NCBI GenBank assembly: GCA_030770545.1
Contig: CM061102.1
Span: 11,087,501 to 11,151,500, forward strand
Direction: 5' to 3'
Length of the DNA: 64,000 nt
Origin: Macropodus opercularis
Lineage: Eukaryota > Chordata > Actinopteri > Anabantiformes > Osphronemidae
Positions 37,697-52,145 of the stretch are shown piece after piece (position 1 is the stretch's first letter; each line of letters begins with the position of its first letter). Under the pieces are notes generated by a model. It was not told where the DNA came from. It worked only from the letters and a program-made list of their open reading frames with translations, and did no database searches. A program made the translations under genes and the position numbers.

Positions 37697-40600
37697 GCGG
37701 AGCGTGGGAGGAGGTGGGGCCGCCATCCACCGCAGCGCACAGCAACTCCACACTCCACATCACATTATGCCAGGGCTGCCTACCAGGAAGCTGCGCGGAT
37801 CCCACAGTCTAAGAAGATCTCATGAAACTGGGACATTTCACCTCATTAAATCACCGAGTCATGCGGCCACATGTGCTACTTTTACTCTCGCACTTGCAAA
37901 ACGACCTGTGTCACGGGCCGAACACACGCACAACCTGCCTAAAATGTGATGTAACAGGTAGCCTGCACTGACTGTTTACTTGTTGATGCGCTTTGCATGT
38001 AGCAAAATGAGTGTCCTAAAATGGAAGCTGCTCGGCCACTGTTTATTCCTTTGGCGCCACCCTCAGGCGGCTCTAATAAGGATCGGAAGTAACACACTCC
38101 TCCCCATCAGCTGAGGAAATTAGAGGAATTGAACGTTAACGTTGCATGAGGTTGGAGTAATGCACCTTATTATGTTGCTTCCTTGCCTGTGAAGACAACA
38201 ACTGCAAATTGCAACGAAAAAGAAAAGGACACAAAGCAAGGCTGTAGGTAAACAGGGTAAACTAGTTGTGTCTGACATCTTTAAAAACCGCAGCAGTTGA
38301 ATTAAAAAAAGCAGTGCTGTGGCTCAGGGCTATAAATCAGCATGGCTCAGTGGGGAGTGAAATCCATCCCACACCACAGCTACTCTCTTCCTTTCTTCCC
38401 CATCACTGATGTCAGCGATCATAACTGCTTAAGCATAAGCAACGGACCTGGAGCAATGAGTCAAACGCCTGGTTTTGTCACAGAGGGAAGCCTTAAGCAA
38501 TGTCCTCAGGAGGAAACTTGATTTCCTATCTTCCCCAGCCATTCTGAAGCAAGAGTTTATCAGAGTGTTTCCAGTCTGTGATCCTTTACTCCTCCCCCAT
38601 CTCTCATTAGCCGCAAACACACAGCTGTCGGGTTGCCTCTCCTGGGCTCCCATTAAGGGCTGCCACTCAGGCTTACAGTGTCCCTGAGCCAATCATATTA
38701 GAGCTCCCGCCCACGCACTGCCATGGCTATGCTGCACTTCACCAGCCACACTAATGACGTTTAACTGGTTTTACAGGTGGCCCCTGAGTTGTGTGATTGG
38801 AGCCAAGGTAGAAAAAGAGGCACTAACTACTTAAGGGACAGAAGTTAAGTTAAAATGTATGATTATGATGAGTTCATCAGCAGTGACTGATCAGTCACTA
38901 GAGTCAAATGCTCACATTGTGTCTTAAATGTTTTAAAGTCTAATTTATCAGACGCTTTATGTGATTCCAAAACATTTAAAAGAGGAAGTTTCTTTGTAGT
39001 GAACAAAAATTAAGTTTTATGAAGTCCTGATGGGTATTTTCTTCCCATCGCCTCAGCTGCATTGTCTGCAACTAATCGCATAAAAGAAAATAGGAATTTG
39101 AGACAGTGTCATGTTAATTATACTTAAATAAATGTAATGTGTTGTCAACTTATCCAACTCACGTAATGAGAGAAAACCAAGCAGCAGAAGCAGACTGACT
39201 CAACAAAGGTGTTTTCCTTCACACGTATAATTGAGTGTGGGCTGAAATATGGCTGCGTTTCGTATCTTTGGAAGTGGGTTTAAAGAGCACAGGACTGTTT
39301 GATTCCCACTCACCCTATCCTGGTGGCCATTTGAATATGAAGGCGGTAAAACAAGGACAAGGCAAAGGTAATCAGACCAAAGACAGCGAATGCCACCAAA
39401 CGCTCAAGAGCACGTCCAGATTATTACAGGCCCACACTGAGTACGTGTCACATAAACACGATCATCAGGCATCAGTTAAGTGTTTGGGATTCATCTCCAT
39501 TTACGTGCGCCGGTTCGGAAAACTTTGATTCTCAGCTCGCCAGAGTGTTTTAATTCCAAGCTCGTGGCTTGTTTGCTAGGGCGGCACACGGCAACACGGC
39601 GGGTGAATGTGATCTGTATACATTTACATCTATTCTCTTATCACATACCACACCTGCAGCACCTGCTCCTCCTCTCAGCAAACACACACTTCACATGGAG
39701 TAAACACAGAGAAACATTAGGACAGGGGGCAGGACAGATACAGCACCCGAGCACACATACTGTAGCAGACACGTCAATAACTATAAATGTGGCTTGAACA
39801 CACTTTAAATGCAGAAATCGGCCACTGTTCATAATACTGTAGATCTGCATTCAAGTAAATGCTGATCATTCCCCCATCAGTGATTTTACAGCAGCTGATC
39901 TGCCGTTCACAGCTACGGTGACATCACAGGGTGTTTCCTGGCACGCAGCATCGTCTCAGATCACACGCATCAGTGCAACAGCAGGTTTCTGCCTTATCAG
40001 ATTTGCTGTGGATTTGCTCTTTCTACTGGATGTGACCACAATAAAAAAAAAAAACAGACATCTCATCCTAAGACATGGAAAGAAACATCTTTCAGCTTCC
40101 TCACATTTTCTTTTCTATTCTTGGCCAAAAGCGGAGTTGAATAATATTGTTGCATTCAAATTTGTAGCACGTGCACTTGTGGAGCGGGAGCAGTTGCAGA
40201 TGGGTCACCCGGGGGATCGAAGAAGCAGCGATGTGAAACGAAAACTTGATGATTCTTGAACTGTTCGGCACTGAGTCAAAGCCCAGTGATACAGTTATCT
40301 GCTCAGGGTCAAACTTCAGTGTGCTGGTGTAAATCTGATTTATAAACAGCTCTCATTCTACCAACGGTTTGTTCTGATTTTCAATCTGCTAAATGTTTGT
40401 ACTGCTACTTAAACTGGATCCGTTAACATAATCAACATAAAGACATCAAACTATACCGTAAAAGCAGCGGGGGAGTAAAGCACTATATACACCTTCGTCT
40501 ATAAACAGTCGTTTGTCATTAAAAACTATGACTTAATGTAATACTGAGTATACACTGAGCAGCAAATACACAGTTAGGTGCCAAGTGTTAAAGGCAGAAA

Positions 40601-43600
40601 AACGTGTCGGTGTCCCTGAGTTATTAATTAGATGACATCATCATCTCCAAAACAACAGCTTATGTGTTGATTCTGGTAGGAACCGGTTAGTGCTTACAGT
40701 AAAGTACCGACCAACCTGCGACAGCTTCGTATACGAGCGGAAGCTGAGACGAACCTTCACAGCTTTCTGCACACGTAACGTCTGTTGTAGTTCTGTGCCT
40801 CTGCATAATAAACTAATGCATGGCCCAATCCAACCCGCTTTTTTCTTTTTATCTGAGCAAATGTTTTGATTATATTATAATAACTTTTATATTTGATCAC
40901 TGATACATTATGCAAAGACGGGCTAAACTCAAACTGGGCATGCTAATGTATCATTCTAGAAATCTTCATGCAAATGTAATATATTATTACATTTTCTTTT
41001 AACACTGGCAGGAAGTAGAGTCTCTCTGCTATTCCAGAAGAACCGCCCACTCTCGTGTGTTCGCATGTTCCAGATACAGTTTAATTCTGCATCTAATATC
41101 TCCCGTCAGACGTTTTCAATCTCAATTAAAACGCTGAGAGTGAGAGTCGAGGTTAAAAAAAAAGAAAGAAAGAAAAACATTAAATCAATCATTGTCTGCA
41201 GGCTGACATGTTCTACTGACTGAAATAGATAACTGATTTCCCAATGCCTTACTGGCATCCTGATGTGCTCTGGAAGAGGAGTGTTTATAAAGCTGTCAAC
41301 ACCACACGTACAACGCCACATCACTCCTGTCATCATTTAGCTTCTTGTGTTGTTCTGTGTATGTGTTGTTGAAACGCTTTTACAGAGATTGGACAGTTTA
41401 CCAGCTGATATTATCACTTTGTCTCACGCACGTTACTTCTCTATAGGCGCCGGCGGCTGGATCCAAAGCCGTTGTGAGTGGGGGGCAAGGATGGTTAAGG
41501 TCATCTACAATTACTGGCTATTTGTTCATTCTGTCAGTAATCAGATCCTCAGGTATGTACTCTTAAAAATGTCACGCACACCTTCTGCTTCTCCTCCTTA
41601 TTTGGCGGGATGTGCCGCACACAATAAAATTACATCCTAACAAACATTTGCACCTATGTTTGGCCCCGTGTGGTTTGGTTAATTAACACAATGCACCCGC
41701 TATCTAGCAGGGAGAGGGAGACGGGACGATGGGCATCGCCGCCGTGCACAACGAGATATCTGTAGGGATGCTTCAGAAACGGCTTCTTCATCTTCAGCTG
41801 GACTTCAAACATTTCTTAGGATTAATATTTGAACACATTAGTGTGTGCGTTGAGCAAACTGTACTGTAGGTGTGAGTAATCCTGTTACTGTCACATAAAC
41901 ATGTCTCTATGTGTCATGCTCATGCCTCTTTATCCTATTCAGTGCAGCCGTGCTTTGCGTCACTATTTCTCTTAAGATGTGCTGTAGGGATGGGAGGGTG
42001 GCATTGTGTCTAACCACGCCAGGAGCTACTGTACTTTGCATTTGCCTTCCCTGCTCACTGTTTATGTTTGCCAACGGGTTTGGATTATATCCACAGGAGC
42101 CCGACAGTTAGGCATGCGGTGGCAGCGACAATATTATTACTGATGGTGAAACAGTGGGCTTGAAACACTCCCGCAGTGATTTGGTGCACAGCTCAGCCGC
42201 TAACCCCACGCCACCTAAAAGAAAGAGGAAGCGAGAGAGAGAGAGCAAATTAAGCTACTTAGCATTTTGATCTTGCTTTTTAAAAAGATTAAATTATAGA
42301 CAAAGTCATAAATACATGCTATAGATTTGAATGACTTAGCAAACGGTGGCATTTATCTAGGTCTGCAGTCTGATTCAGAGGCTCGACTAATTGAATTATG
42401 GATCAAGTTATTTTGTCTCATTTTTCCAAACTGGTCTTTTTTTTCTTACTGTGTACGGTGCCAAACCATTCAGCTGATTACAGACTCACTCCACTGCCAC
42501 CGGGAAAGTTTCAAGATTTTCACTCTATGGTTGATGGCAGGAAAATACCGGTTCTCTCTGAGCTCTTAGCTGTGACCTTTAATATAGGTACAGCATCACG
42601 CACTCGGCTAGATTCTCACTGAGTGGTACTGCAGAGGATAAAAAAAAGGTCTGACGAAGAATAAAAGGGCTTCAGTGTTTAACAGACTAAACATCTGGCT
42701 TTAAATGAGTAATATTCACACGATATATTTGAATAGTTGCTGCTAATGAGTTATGTAATGCACAGTATTGTGAAGAAACAACGGTACAGGACATACTCTG
42801 TGATTGCAGCTGAGTCCTGTAGAACAACATTTTTTTCATTTTGTCATGTCTGATACTCAAATTAATTCAACGTTCTTGAAGAATCGGACCAAACTAAACA
42901 AGCTCTCCTGCACATTTCATGAACGGTGGCTCAAAAAAGATCCACTAATACAAAAAGATGTGATTTTAATATGCAAGAATTGAACACGACTTGGCATCAA
43001 AACTAATATAACCGTGCAATTTGAATCATGGGCAAAATGTCTGTGTGGGGCAACATATTATTGCATAAGAAACCTAAAAACGCCCGAGATACGAGCTGCA
43101 GGGGAAACACTTCCGTGGACAGACGAAATGTCTCCATATTAAATGTATTGTTATTTTCGTTATTAGATGTGGCAAATGGAATCTTATTTCCATGATTTTA
43201 ATAATGTTCAACATCAGATTCGAGCCTCTGAAGAAATTCAAGCAAGGACTACAGGAAATCACAGTTTTTATCATTGTCGAATTGTCAACTTAATGAACAC
43301 ATTAGATAATAATAAAAAGATGTTTTCCCATTTGAAAGCTTGCATGTGTGAGATACCGTCTGTCTGCCTGTCACACAAATGGCGTTTCACGCACAAAAGA
43401 GTAATAGATGAAGTGTTTCTTTCGGAGCAGACTTCTTCAGAACTCTCCTCCCAAGCCGCCAGTGAAAGACGATGACGCATCCAGTGTTTAAATGGTTTCA
43501 TTAAGCCGCATCCACTAATCGCTTCGACTGACTGTAGATACTGGCTTAAGTGAGAATAAATTATCTCATGATTGTTGCAGCTCGCCCACATAACTGTATT

Positions 43601-46600
43601 CAAAGCTACTCTAAGCAGGTAAAAGGAACGTTATTTTATTTCTCCATTCTTTTCATATTTTTCAAAAACATGATCTTGACCCATGAAGTCGCCGACAGAA
43701 GTGTTTCTACTTCATCCAACGTTGAGAATGAAGCTGAATCTGTTTCTTTTCTATTAGTTTCTATATTATAACTATTGATTTCAGAGGTCTTTTTTTTTCT
43801 TGCTTTCTTTTTTGCATATATGTTTAAAGCTTTACTTTCTTTGACTATGTCACTCGCAGCACAAGGTTTTGAAGAAGAAAAAGAAAAAACAATACCACGG
43901 TCCAATTGCCACCGCCTCATATAGAGGTAGTTCATTAGAGTTTTGATTAGTTTTTAATGGAAAACAACTATATTCCCAGTAACAGAGAGATTGGTATCAA
44001 TGTTGAGGGTGAATCAGGAAATACTATGTTTAGCTTTGAGGACTATACGTATTACTGTGCTTTCCATAATAGAAGTACTGGGGCTCTAGCATTCTTACTA
44101 TTAAAGGGGTGAATATTACGAAATTGCAAAAAGTTGAGCTCCAACTACTCTTCAGCTCAATGAACAAAAGCCCCTGGTTTGCTAACGTGTGTTATTAGTA
44201 GTCATAACATGAAAAAAAAAAAAAAGAAGAAGATTGTTTTCCTTTCTTTAAAAAGAAGCAATGTGGCCGCTACCCAAAAGAAGAGACGCAGCCCCAGCGT
44301 TCCTCTGGTGTTGACCACGCTGGTAATAAAGCAAATGAAAATAATATGAGATTGGGCCTTTAACAGAGTACACCCTTGTGATCTTATAGGGCGTTCTGAA
44401 TGAAAGCACTGAGCAAATGATATTCACAGTGTATAAGAATATCCACTGGCTGGAAATGAAAGACATTTCTCTTGCTTTATTGTGCATCCAAATAGCTTCT
44501 TGAAAAAGACAGAAGCTGGAGGCTGCCAATAGGAGACTTTAGGGAAAAGAGAGAAGGCAAAACATCTGGCCTCCAAATTTTAATTAGACTTACCATTGGG
44601 ATTTCTTTCCTTTTACATAGTGGGGTAATTCCTTTCCCTGAAGAATACTCAACAACATGATGTGAAAAAATAATAACATATAAACTATTAATTTAAAGCT
44701 CAATACCAAAGGAATTCATGCATTATTACTTGTATTTGGATGCCAGCAACAATTAGAATTCACTCCTAAAACCTCAGACTGAGGCATCTGGAACACTATG
44801 CATACACTATCAACAAGAAATGTCTTTACCAGTTTATTTATTTATTGTCATCAAATTTAAGTTGTTGGCAGCTCACTCTAAAAAAGAAAACTGTATAAAT
44901 AGAAAAGAAGAGTGAGTTTATTTCACACACGCACAGAGTCAGACGCTAATCTGTCTTCATGAACTCTGCTCGGTCAGCACAGTGCATTGCATTTGAAGAG
45001 CAGCCAGCCCAAGTTGAGCTGAGCTGAAATACTGCGACTGCATTAGGTAAAGCTACTGTTATTGAGACGAATGTGAAGCTCAGTACTTTAAAGTTGTGTA
45101 CATTATGTCCTCTGACCTGAGATTGGGAGAAAACTCATTAAATTTCCCTTTCTGCTGTGCCCCCGCCTGCCAAAACATTTAAGCTTGTTTCAAGTGCTGC
45201 GAATTATGAACATATCAAATATGCTTTAAAACACTGACCTTTTGAAGTTGAAATCAAATTAATTGTAAATGTACTGAGAACAGAGAACAATGTGTGTGTC
45301 CTTGGTGTTTGATTGACTTGTTTTTATCAGATTTTTAATAAATAAGGTGAAGTACAGCTTCTTTCTTTCTTCTGAATTTGTCTGCATAAACAGCATGTAT
45401 TCGATATAATCTTTGGGTTCTGTTGGTACTGTTGATGTAATGGCTGGTACTGGAAATCAGCAGGACAGCCACCACTGCTGGTGTAAATGTTACTTCACGC
45501 TATGACTTAAATCACGGGGTGACGAACAGAGAGTGGTGCTCACAGACCTACTTGCTGCAGTCGTGGCAGCGTGGCCACACTCCGACGAAAGCCGTCTAAA
45601 CAGGACCCGAGAGCGACAGACGCCGCAGTTTCCCTTTTTGTTACAGGAACATGAATTTAAGACCAGAACGGCTCCTCCCCATTGTTGAATGTTGTAAACA
45701 AATATGTAAAGTGTTCGAATCGATGTTCACAATCCATCCACCAGTATGATTCGCTCCAGTCAGCGGTGCACACGGTGTCTCTAAGCAACATAGGCTCTAA
45801 TCCGTCAGTGAATTTCCCTCCCACAAGTCTGTGCTTACACTGTTACCACAAACATGTGCAAATGAACATATACACATGGAAATGCAAGAAAGTGGAAAAC
45901 AACTTGTTTCTGAACACACAGAACAGGTTGAGCTCTTCCAGTCCAGTCTGAATATTTATGAAAAGCACCCTGTTGAAAAAAGATGCACTTGCAGATGTTC
46001 TCTCTTAACATCACCAGCCTCTCTCCACACACGGCTTCTCCTAATGGATTACACGTTGTACACGGTCATTTCAATCTTGTCCAAAACACTTCCCGCAATA
46101 ATGGGTTTCTTAAGTATTTCCATTTCAATATGAAAGTATTTCTCTTTGAGATTTATAAGCTTTCACCATATTATTACTATATAATTATAAGTATATATAG
46201 ATAGCTCGCCACTTGTTGAAAAGGGGCATCTGTACTGTATCTGAACTATTATAAGTAGTAAGTAAAAGCTAAAATCAGTAACCGAACATACGTTGTGAGG
46301 ATGCGAGCGGAGAACTTACACTAAAAGCAGCAAGTCTCACCCCCACTGGTGTTAGTACTGTCAAGCTAGTTGCTTATGTTTACGTGTTATTCAGAGGTGC
46401 AGAGTAAATAACAACAAAAATGTTACAAAGAAACATTCTGAACAACTTCCAAAGTGAACAAAGAGCTCGATGTTCGAAGTCTCTGTGCAAGCTGCTACCT
46501 TTGCTGAACATACTCACTGATGCTGCAGTGGAGCAGTGGCTGTTGAGCCTGTTTTCACACGTTTCTGCCAGCTTACATTTAATGAAACATACCGTAGACA

Positions 46601-47560
46601 CGCTTTCTGATGACTTCCTTGATGAGAATGACCCTTTTCTGTTGTATATTCTGGACAATTACAAGTTCATTATTCTTCATTTTTCCCAGACTATGAATTT
46701 CTTGTAATAATAAGTGGGCACCAAACAATAAGAAGCCAATTGCCCAATAAGTGTAAGTGCACACATTGCAGTGTATGTATGTGTAAGCTAAGCATTTCAT
46801 TTCATTTCCAATATTTGATGTGTGTCCACTTAGAGAAAAGCCGACTCGGTGCCTGTTCATTACTGGCCTCAGCACACAATGGAAACCCCTTCACTATTCT
46901 TTGTTTGCTGTCACTTTTACATTTTGCCAACTTGCTTACAAAGGCCTACTGCATGTGTGTCTTTGGCTGAGCTGTCAACACCAAATCAGGGGCCTTTCTA
47001 TACTTGCTATACAGCCGGCATTGCTTTCACCCACTGTAAAAGGCTTTCTTGTCATGTTATGTTGGTATAAATTAATGGTGCGGTATATTGTAGACGTGCC
47101 GCTGGAAAAGTCAGTTACAAACAAAGAATTAACACTTGCCATCCACCGCACATCTGGAGATTTGTAACCCTTGAGAGCCCACTGTTTTGAATAACCACCC
47201 CTCAGATTTACTCATAATTCTCAAGAGCTGATAAAGGCTAAGGCCAAACAACGATCAAAAGGATTATTAGAGTCGACAGGCAGATAGAAAAAGGACTCAG
47301 CTGTTTGTGAATAAGCTCAGGAATCGTTTTCATGAGCCTCAAATTCCCAAACTCACAATGTGATCAGCGCTTGCTGTTCATGTACAGTATGTGCTGGGGA
47401 AAATGATGGAGGCCTCATTTCCCACTCTCTAGACTTTTGACATTTTCATGCCAAACGTCACCGTCAGAGGTCTTGTGCAGAGCAGCGTATGAGTACGTGC
47501 AGGACTTGCGCATACTGGGAATTTTAATAAAGATCGGGCGAAGCACTGCAGAGAAACGGT
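37697..47560. other. Non-coding, repeat-poor stretch
   Basis: No gene, RNA gene or transposon recognised. Open frames are below 120 codons and unsupported. Points seen: an inverted CCAAT-type sequence and GC-richer segment at 38560-38760, an 18-bp perfect palindrome at 38882-38899, poly-A runs near 40040 and 44212, and a GA-rich spot near 42225-42246. It may be upstream regulatory or intergenic DNA of pcdh1. Confidence 0.55.
38882..38899. repeat. Perfect 18-bp palindrome
   Basis: AGTGACTGATCAGTCACT equals its own reverse complement, with two TGACT half sites around a GATC centre. It may bind a dimeric factor or be chance; about one such palindrome would be expected per few hundred kilobases of random DNA. 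Confidence 0.8.
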
Positions 47561-50500
47561 TCACTTCATCTTCAGCGAAAACGCTGGTTAATTGACTTGA
47601 TAATCATACTTTTACATTTTTCCAGAGTGTAATTAGCAAAACAGCAATGTCTCAAATATTAGTTCTTATTAAAATGTTAGCCAAACTAATTTGCATATCG
47701 CACCATAACAACCGTGTTCTTGATAAGCCATGAAAACGCTTTCCAGAGGTCCTCCTCAGCCCTTAGTGGACTTGTGATACTTTGTTAATGAAATTTTGAC
47801 AAATTGGTGGTCAAATTGAAAATACCGGTTTGCATATAAATTGCATGTGGAAATGAGTCATACTTAATGTGGCAAAGGAAGCAGGGCGCTTGCTGTAACT
47901 GGAGCCAGCTTTTGCCAGTATGCCAGATGGGCTCTACAATTGTAACTCTGCATGATTTGCAGGCGACAGAGAAAACGAATTAAGATGGTTTCAAGGGGCT
48001 TTTCTTTGAAAGGGTAAGGATGATGGTACTTCAGCTTTTTAGTGAGAATGACTAATTGTGACTTTCAGAGCTATCCTGTCTGGACCTCGGGGATAGAGAT
48101 CAGCCGTTCTGCGAGCTGCAGGCTTTTCTAATCCATTGCTGGAGTCTTCAACCACCCATTGTGATACTTTGTACTAGGAGGTTTTAAAGCATCAGTCTGT
48201 TCCGCTTTGTCACAGTGGACGGAGGGGTTCACGCAGGTGGTTATTTTGGAAAACACGGTTTTATGAATCAGACACCGACATCGTGTACAGACTCATTCAG
48301 GACGTTTCTTCTCAAGTATTCAAGACTTGGGCAGCATCATACTTTGAGGCATGGAGTAAGTCATTACAGTGGAAATTGCCATTACCACAAGAACTGTCAC
48401 TCTAAGCTGTTTTGAAGTAGATGCCATGATACAAAGGAAATGAGAAGCTTTTCATGTTTAATTAATAATGCTAATGAAACTTAATTAGAGCAGCTTATGA
48501 AAAATGCATTCAAATGAGAGATGAGCTTTATCCTTAAATAACAAGCCTCCTGTGCTAGATTTGGTGTCCTATTACATGCTAATTAGACGGCACTAGGGAC
48601 TGTTAATGAGCATAGATCATCTCAATCTTTAGCACAGCAGGACCCCTAACTGCTTATGGCCATATTATTTGTAATGTATGCTGCATACAGCATATAACAA
48701 CATCACTGTTTCAGTGTGAAATAACTGTTGATATTTATGATACTGTTACTATTAAACTGAACATATAGATCATTGATTATGAAAAAGTTACGATGATTTA
48801 TAATGTACTGTACATAAACATGTGCACAGGTTTATTAAGTACTAATATACTGTGATTAGCACTAATAGAAGTGTGTGATTATAAATGTTTCAAATATTTT
48901 GTTTGTTTTTTTTTGGCTCAGTGTTTTGGTGTATTTTTTTTTTACTTAGCTGATTAAATTAATTTACTCATGTATCCCTGCTGTAAAATCATCTGTAATC
49001 TAATAAACTGTAATTGTAAAGATTTAAATTTGCTGCACTAAAAACAAGCAGAGACTGACAAACGCTGAAACAGTGCCTCGGAGCATCTGCTGCAATCTCC
49101 GCGTCCTTTGGGAGTGTCTATTAAAAAGAACTTGCAGACTGCAGGCTATCAGTTCACAGTTTACAGATCTGGAAAAAAGACACCTTCAAACACGCTCATG
49201 CTGATCATTTAATGTTCGCTGAATCCCGTCCAAAAGTGCATTTTCAGATATGTGTTTTGGATGTTTGCTTGCAATTTTGTATGTTAGTCATGTCAATTAT
49301 CCACATTGGGTTCTGCTCTTTCGTCTAAATGCAAAATGTCAGAAATAATAGATTTGTAATGCTAAAAAGCTTATCTATTGATGCATGCTGTGTGCTAAAA
49401 GTACATGGCTGGAGAGACAGTGGTGAACTGTCACAATGTGTGTCATCTCCAGCTTTCTAGCAGCTTACCAACATCACAGCTCAATTGTTGAAAATGCCTC
49501 TATACCCTGCAGGTAAGGGTCTATTAAATCCTCCTACACTGTGATCCTGCTCCTACGCCTGATTCTATCTCAACCTGTAAGGCTTTTTGTCAGTAACACC
49601 TATTGCAATTTACTTCTCCTGAATTACAACAAATTAACCCTTGAAAAAAAAGAACAAAGCAATCATTGATTTTGTAGCTGGTGTATGACATTTCATGCGA
49701 GCTGATAAATTCTAAGTATGGTAGGTATGCATAAAGTAATTAACTATATAACTGATGTATCTGTGCTGAGGAAAGAGTGGGGGTTGGATGAATGGGTGGA
49801 TGTGTGCGCTCTGTTTTACACTGTCAATTTGGCAGACGCCTGCAGGGGCTGGTGTGTTGCCATGGTGATATGAGCACGGCATGAAAGAGCAGCAAGGTTT
49901 GCCTAACAGGACCAGTCTCATAAGGACTGATAAAATGAGAACCTTTCTTTAAGTGTCTCGCCTATTCACCGCAGCCCATTTAAGGCGATTTACAAAATAA
50001 GACCAGTCCTTTTAATGCCTGAATCAGTTCAGTCAGCTTCATGAGATGAAGTGCTCCTTTCAATCCAGCATGATCATTTAATCTACAAGTGGCAATGTCT
50101 TGATACAATGTCATATAAATAATTCAAACTAATCTCTCCAAGTGGACAGAACTTCATGTTCTTGGGATTTGAACAGTTTCTTCCCCTTAAGATTAAATGT
50201 GAGAAAACTGCTCAAGAGGTCATTTCACAATGAAGTCATTATCAAACTAAACGCAAATATTCACAAGAGGACTACACAACAATTTGAGGTTAATAAACAT
50301 TACTGTTGATTTCATTCAACACAAGCCCATAAGGCATATTTACTAAGCATTGTAAAGCTAATATTTTTCATGGAAGGCGCTGGAAGTCAATGGTGGCAGC
50401 ATGTTTGGTCTTATGCAATATGTTGTTTACATCATTCCTGTAAAAAGACCCCTTACAGGATGAGGATTGAAATTAATTGATTTATTGACAGAGGCTGACT

Positions 50501-51764
50501 ACAGTAGGAGAGAAAATTGTGTCCGACATCTTACGTTAGGGAAAAGGTAGGTGTAAATAAAGTCCAGCCACACACGAGGGCACAAAAGGTTCGAACAGTA
50601 AGAAGAGCGAGTGAAGGCACAGAATTAAAACATGCAGCAAATAAGTAATTATTTGAAATATTCATTTAACTCACGCTTATATCTCCTGGCAAAAGGTGTT
50701 GCAGAGCAGTTTCACAGTACAAGTAAAGCAGCCAACACAAAGCTTTTGCTATCATAATGCAGAATGAATGCAAACTGTAGGACTCCGACTGACCGACTTC
50801 TCTTCCACTAATATTCCAAGTTCAGCAGGAGAAGAAACTTTTTGTATCCTCCATTTCTTTTTAGACACCTAAAATAATTTGACTTGCTGTATATATGTAG
50901 CCCAATTCACACAGTCAAGTGGTGAGATTTTTAAGATTTCTACTTTATGTCCTTTGCGTCTTCGGGCCAAATTCAAATACACTATTTCTCTATTGTCTTT
51001 GATTGAAGAGCATGTGGTTTCATTTAATTACCGCAGATAAAATGAGTTTTCAGAACTCACAGTGGCCTAAGAATCTAATCCTGGGGAAATCACTGATGTA
51101 CAATGTGATCACTAATGTAGTCAACACATCTTCTTTCGTCAGGTATCATTTAGAGTAACGACGGTTTAATCGTGCAGCACCTAGTACCGAGACATCGCTG
51201 TGACACTGTTATTGACACAGTCTCTGTGCTGCTGATGAAGCCATAACTGTATATTGTAACTGAGAACACACGAAACACTGAAAAAGTAACAGAGAAACTG
51301 AGAAAACATGAAACAAACTGTTGGGAGGCAAATTATTTAATGCAACAAATTAAAAGGAACTGAACAGTGTGTCGTGTGCTGAGCTTTGGTCTCATATCGA
51401 CCCCTGTTGTTGATGTACATAAGCTCAACTCTACACACAACATGTTCCAATTACTAATAAAACACGTTTTATTATTCATTTGTTCTATTTATGTATTTTA
51501 TATTTAAAGCCTTTTACTATTTTACTAATTTACTATGACTTATGTACAGTACATGTCAAAGAGCATGTGGCAAAGCAAACATGTAAATATCGATGGATTT
51601 TCCTTCTGCAGTCAGAAGAAATACTAATGAAAAAAATACTCTGAAGTACTACAGTGCAGTCACGAGTTGTGTTAAGGGAGAGTATCTTCATTTGCAGTGG
51701 CTCAAAGTTGACTAACAAGAAGTTAATTGACCTGGTACAGTCCATTCACTCATTACTCTAAGGC
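47561..51764. other. Non-coding stretch with enhancer-like sequence blocks
   Basis: No coding exon recognised. Blocks at about 47570-47860 and 48420-48660 are rich in TAATTA/ATTAG, TTTGCAT and TAATGA motifs typical of vertebrate conserved non-coding elements. Conservation cannot be tested here. An X-box-like motif is at 49856-49869. Confidence 0.45.
49856..49869. promoter_or_regulatory. RFX X-box-like motif
   Basis: GTTGCC AT GGTGAT fits the left half of the X-box fully and the right half partly. Predicted from the motif only. Confidence 0.3.
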
Positions 51765-52145
51765 AAATGAAGCGGGTCAAAGGGCTGGAATTGATATCAG
51801 GTATTGAGTTGGCATTTGGCAGCTGTTTGACTGCAGCTACCAATGTGAAGTCCAGGGAGACATCAATGCAAGTGAACAGGGCCATAATTAGGCTGAAAAC
51901 ACACCAGAAGAGACAACTTTAAAAACTTTAGGTGTGACCAAGTCATCCGTTGACTACATTCTTAACAAAAGACAGAAAAAGCCCACAAACAAGCAGCATC
52001 TGAAGGTAAATACAGTGAACGTCTGGTAAAGAATCTCCAGACGAAACTCAGAATACTGGGATGTCCATGGTCGCTGACTGCAATGAAGTGTAAAAAATGA
52101 TACACCAGAACTTGAATGGCTGCAATGTTCAGTCCACATTTACAC
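51765..52145 (+). mobile_element. Tc1-like transposon remnant (5' part of transposase)
   Basis: The plus strand from the GCATTTGGCAGCTG segment through TCAATGCAAGTGAACAGGGC to TTAGGTGTGACCAAGTCATC and TACATTCTTAACAAAAGACAG follows the start of a Tc1-like transposase gene common in fish and frogs. That is its short leader and helix-turn-helix region, with the recognisable sense of a paired-like domain that ends in VDYILNK-type residues. Frameshifts and stops break it, and the catalytic DDE part is missing. The last 120 bases are less certain. It is a dead fossil, of a different lineage from the other three copies. Confidence 0.75.

Noticed and set aside
36787..37812. Overlapping open frames of 80-164 codons on both strands in the CpG island, possibly a gene
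   Set aside because: They arise from GC-rich sequence where stop codons are rare. All frames are equally open, the residues are compositionally biased, and no family is recognisable.
38040..38062. CTCF-type site (GGCGCCACCCTCAGGCGG)
   Set aside because: Several mismatches to the core consensus, so below what I would report by eye.
42170..42205. Another reverse-strand tRNA-like SINE head
   Set aside because: Only about 25 bases resemble the A-box region, which is too short to call.
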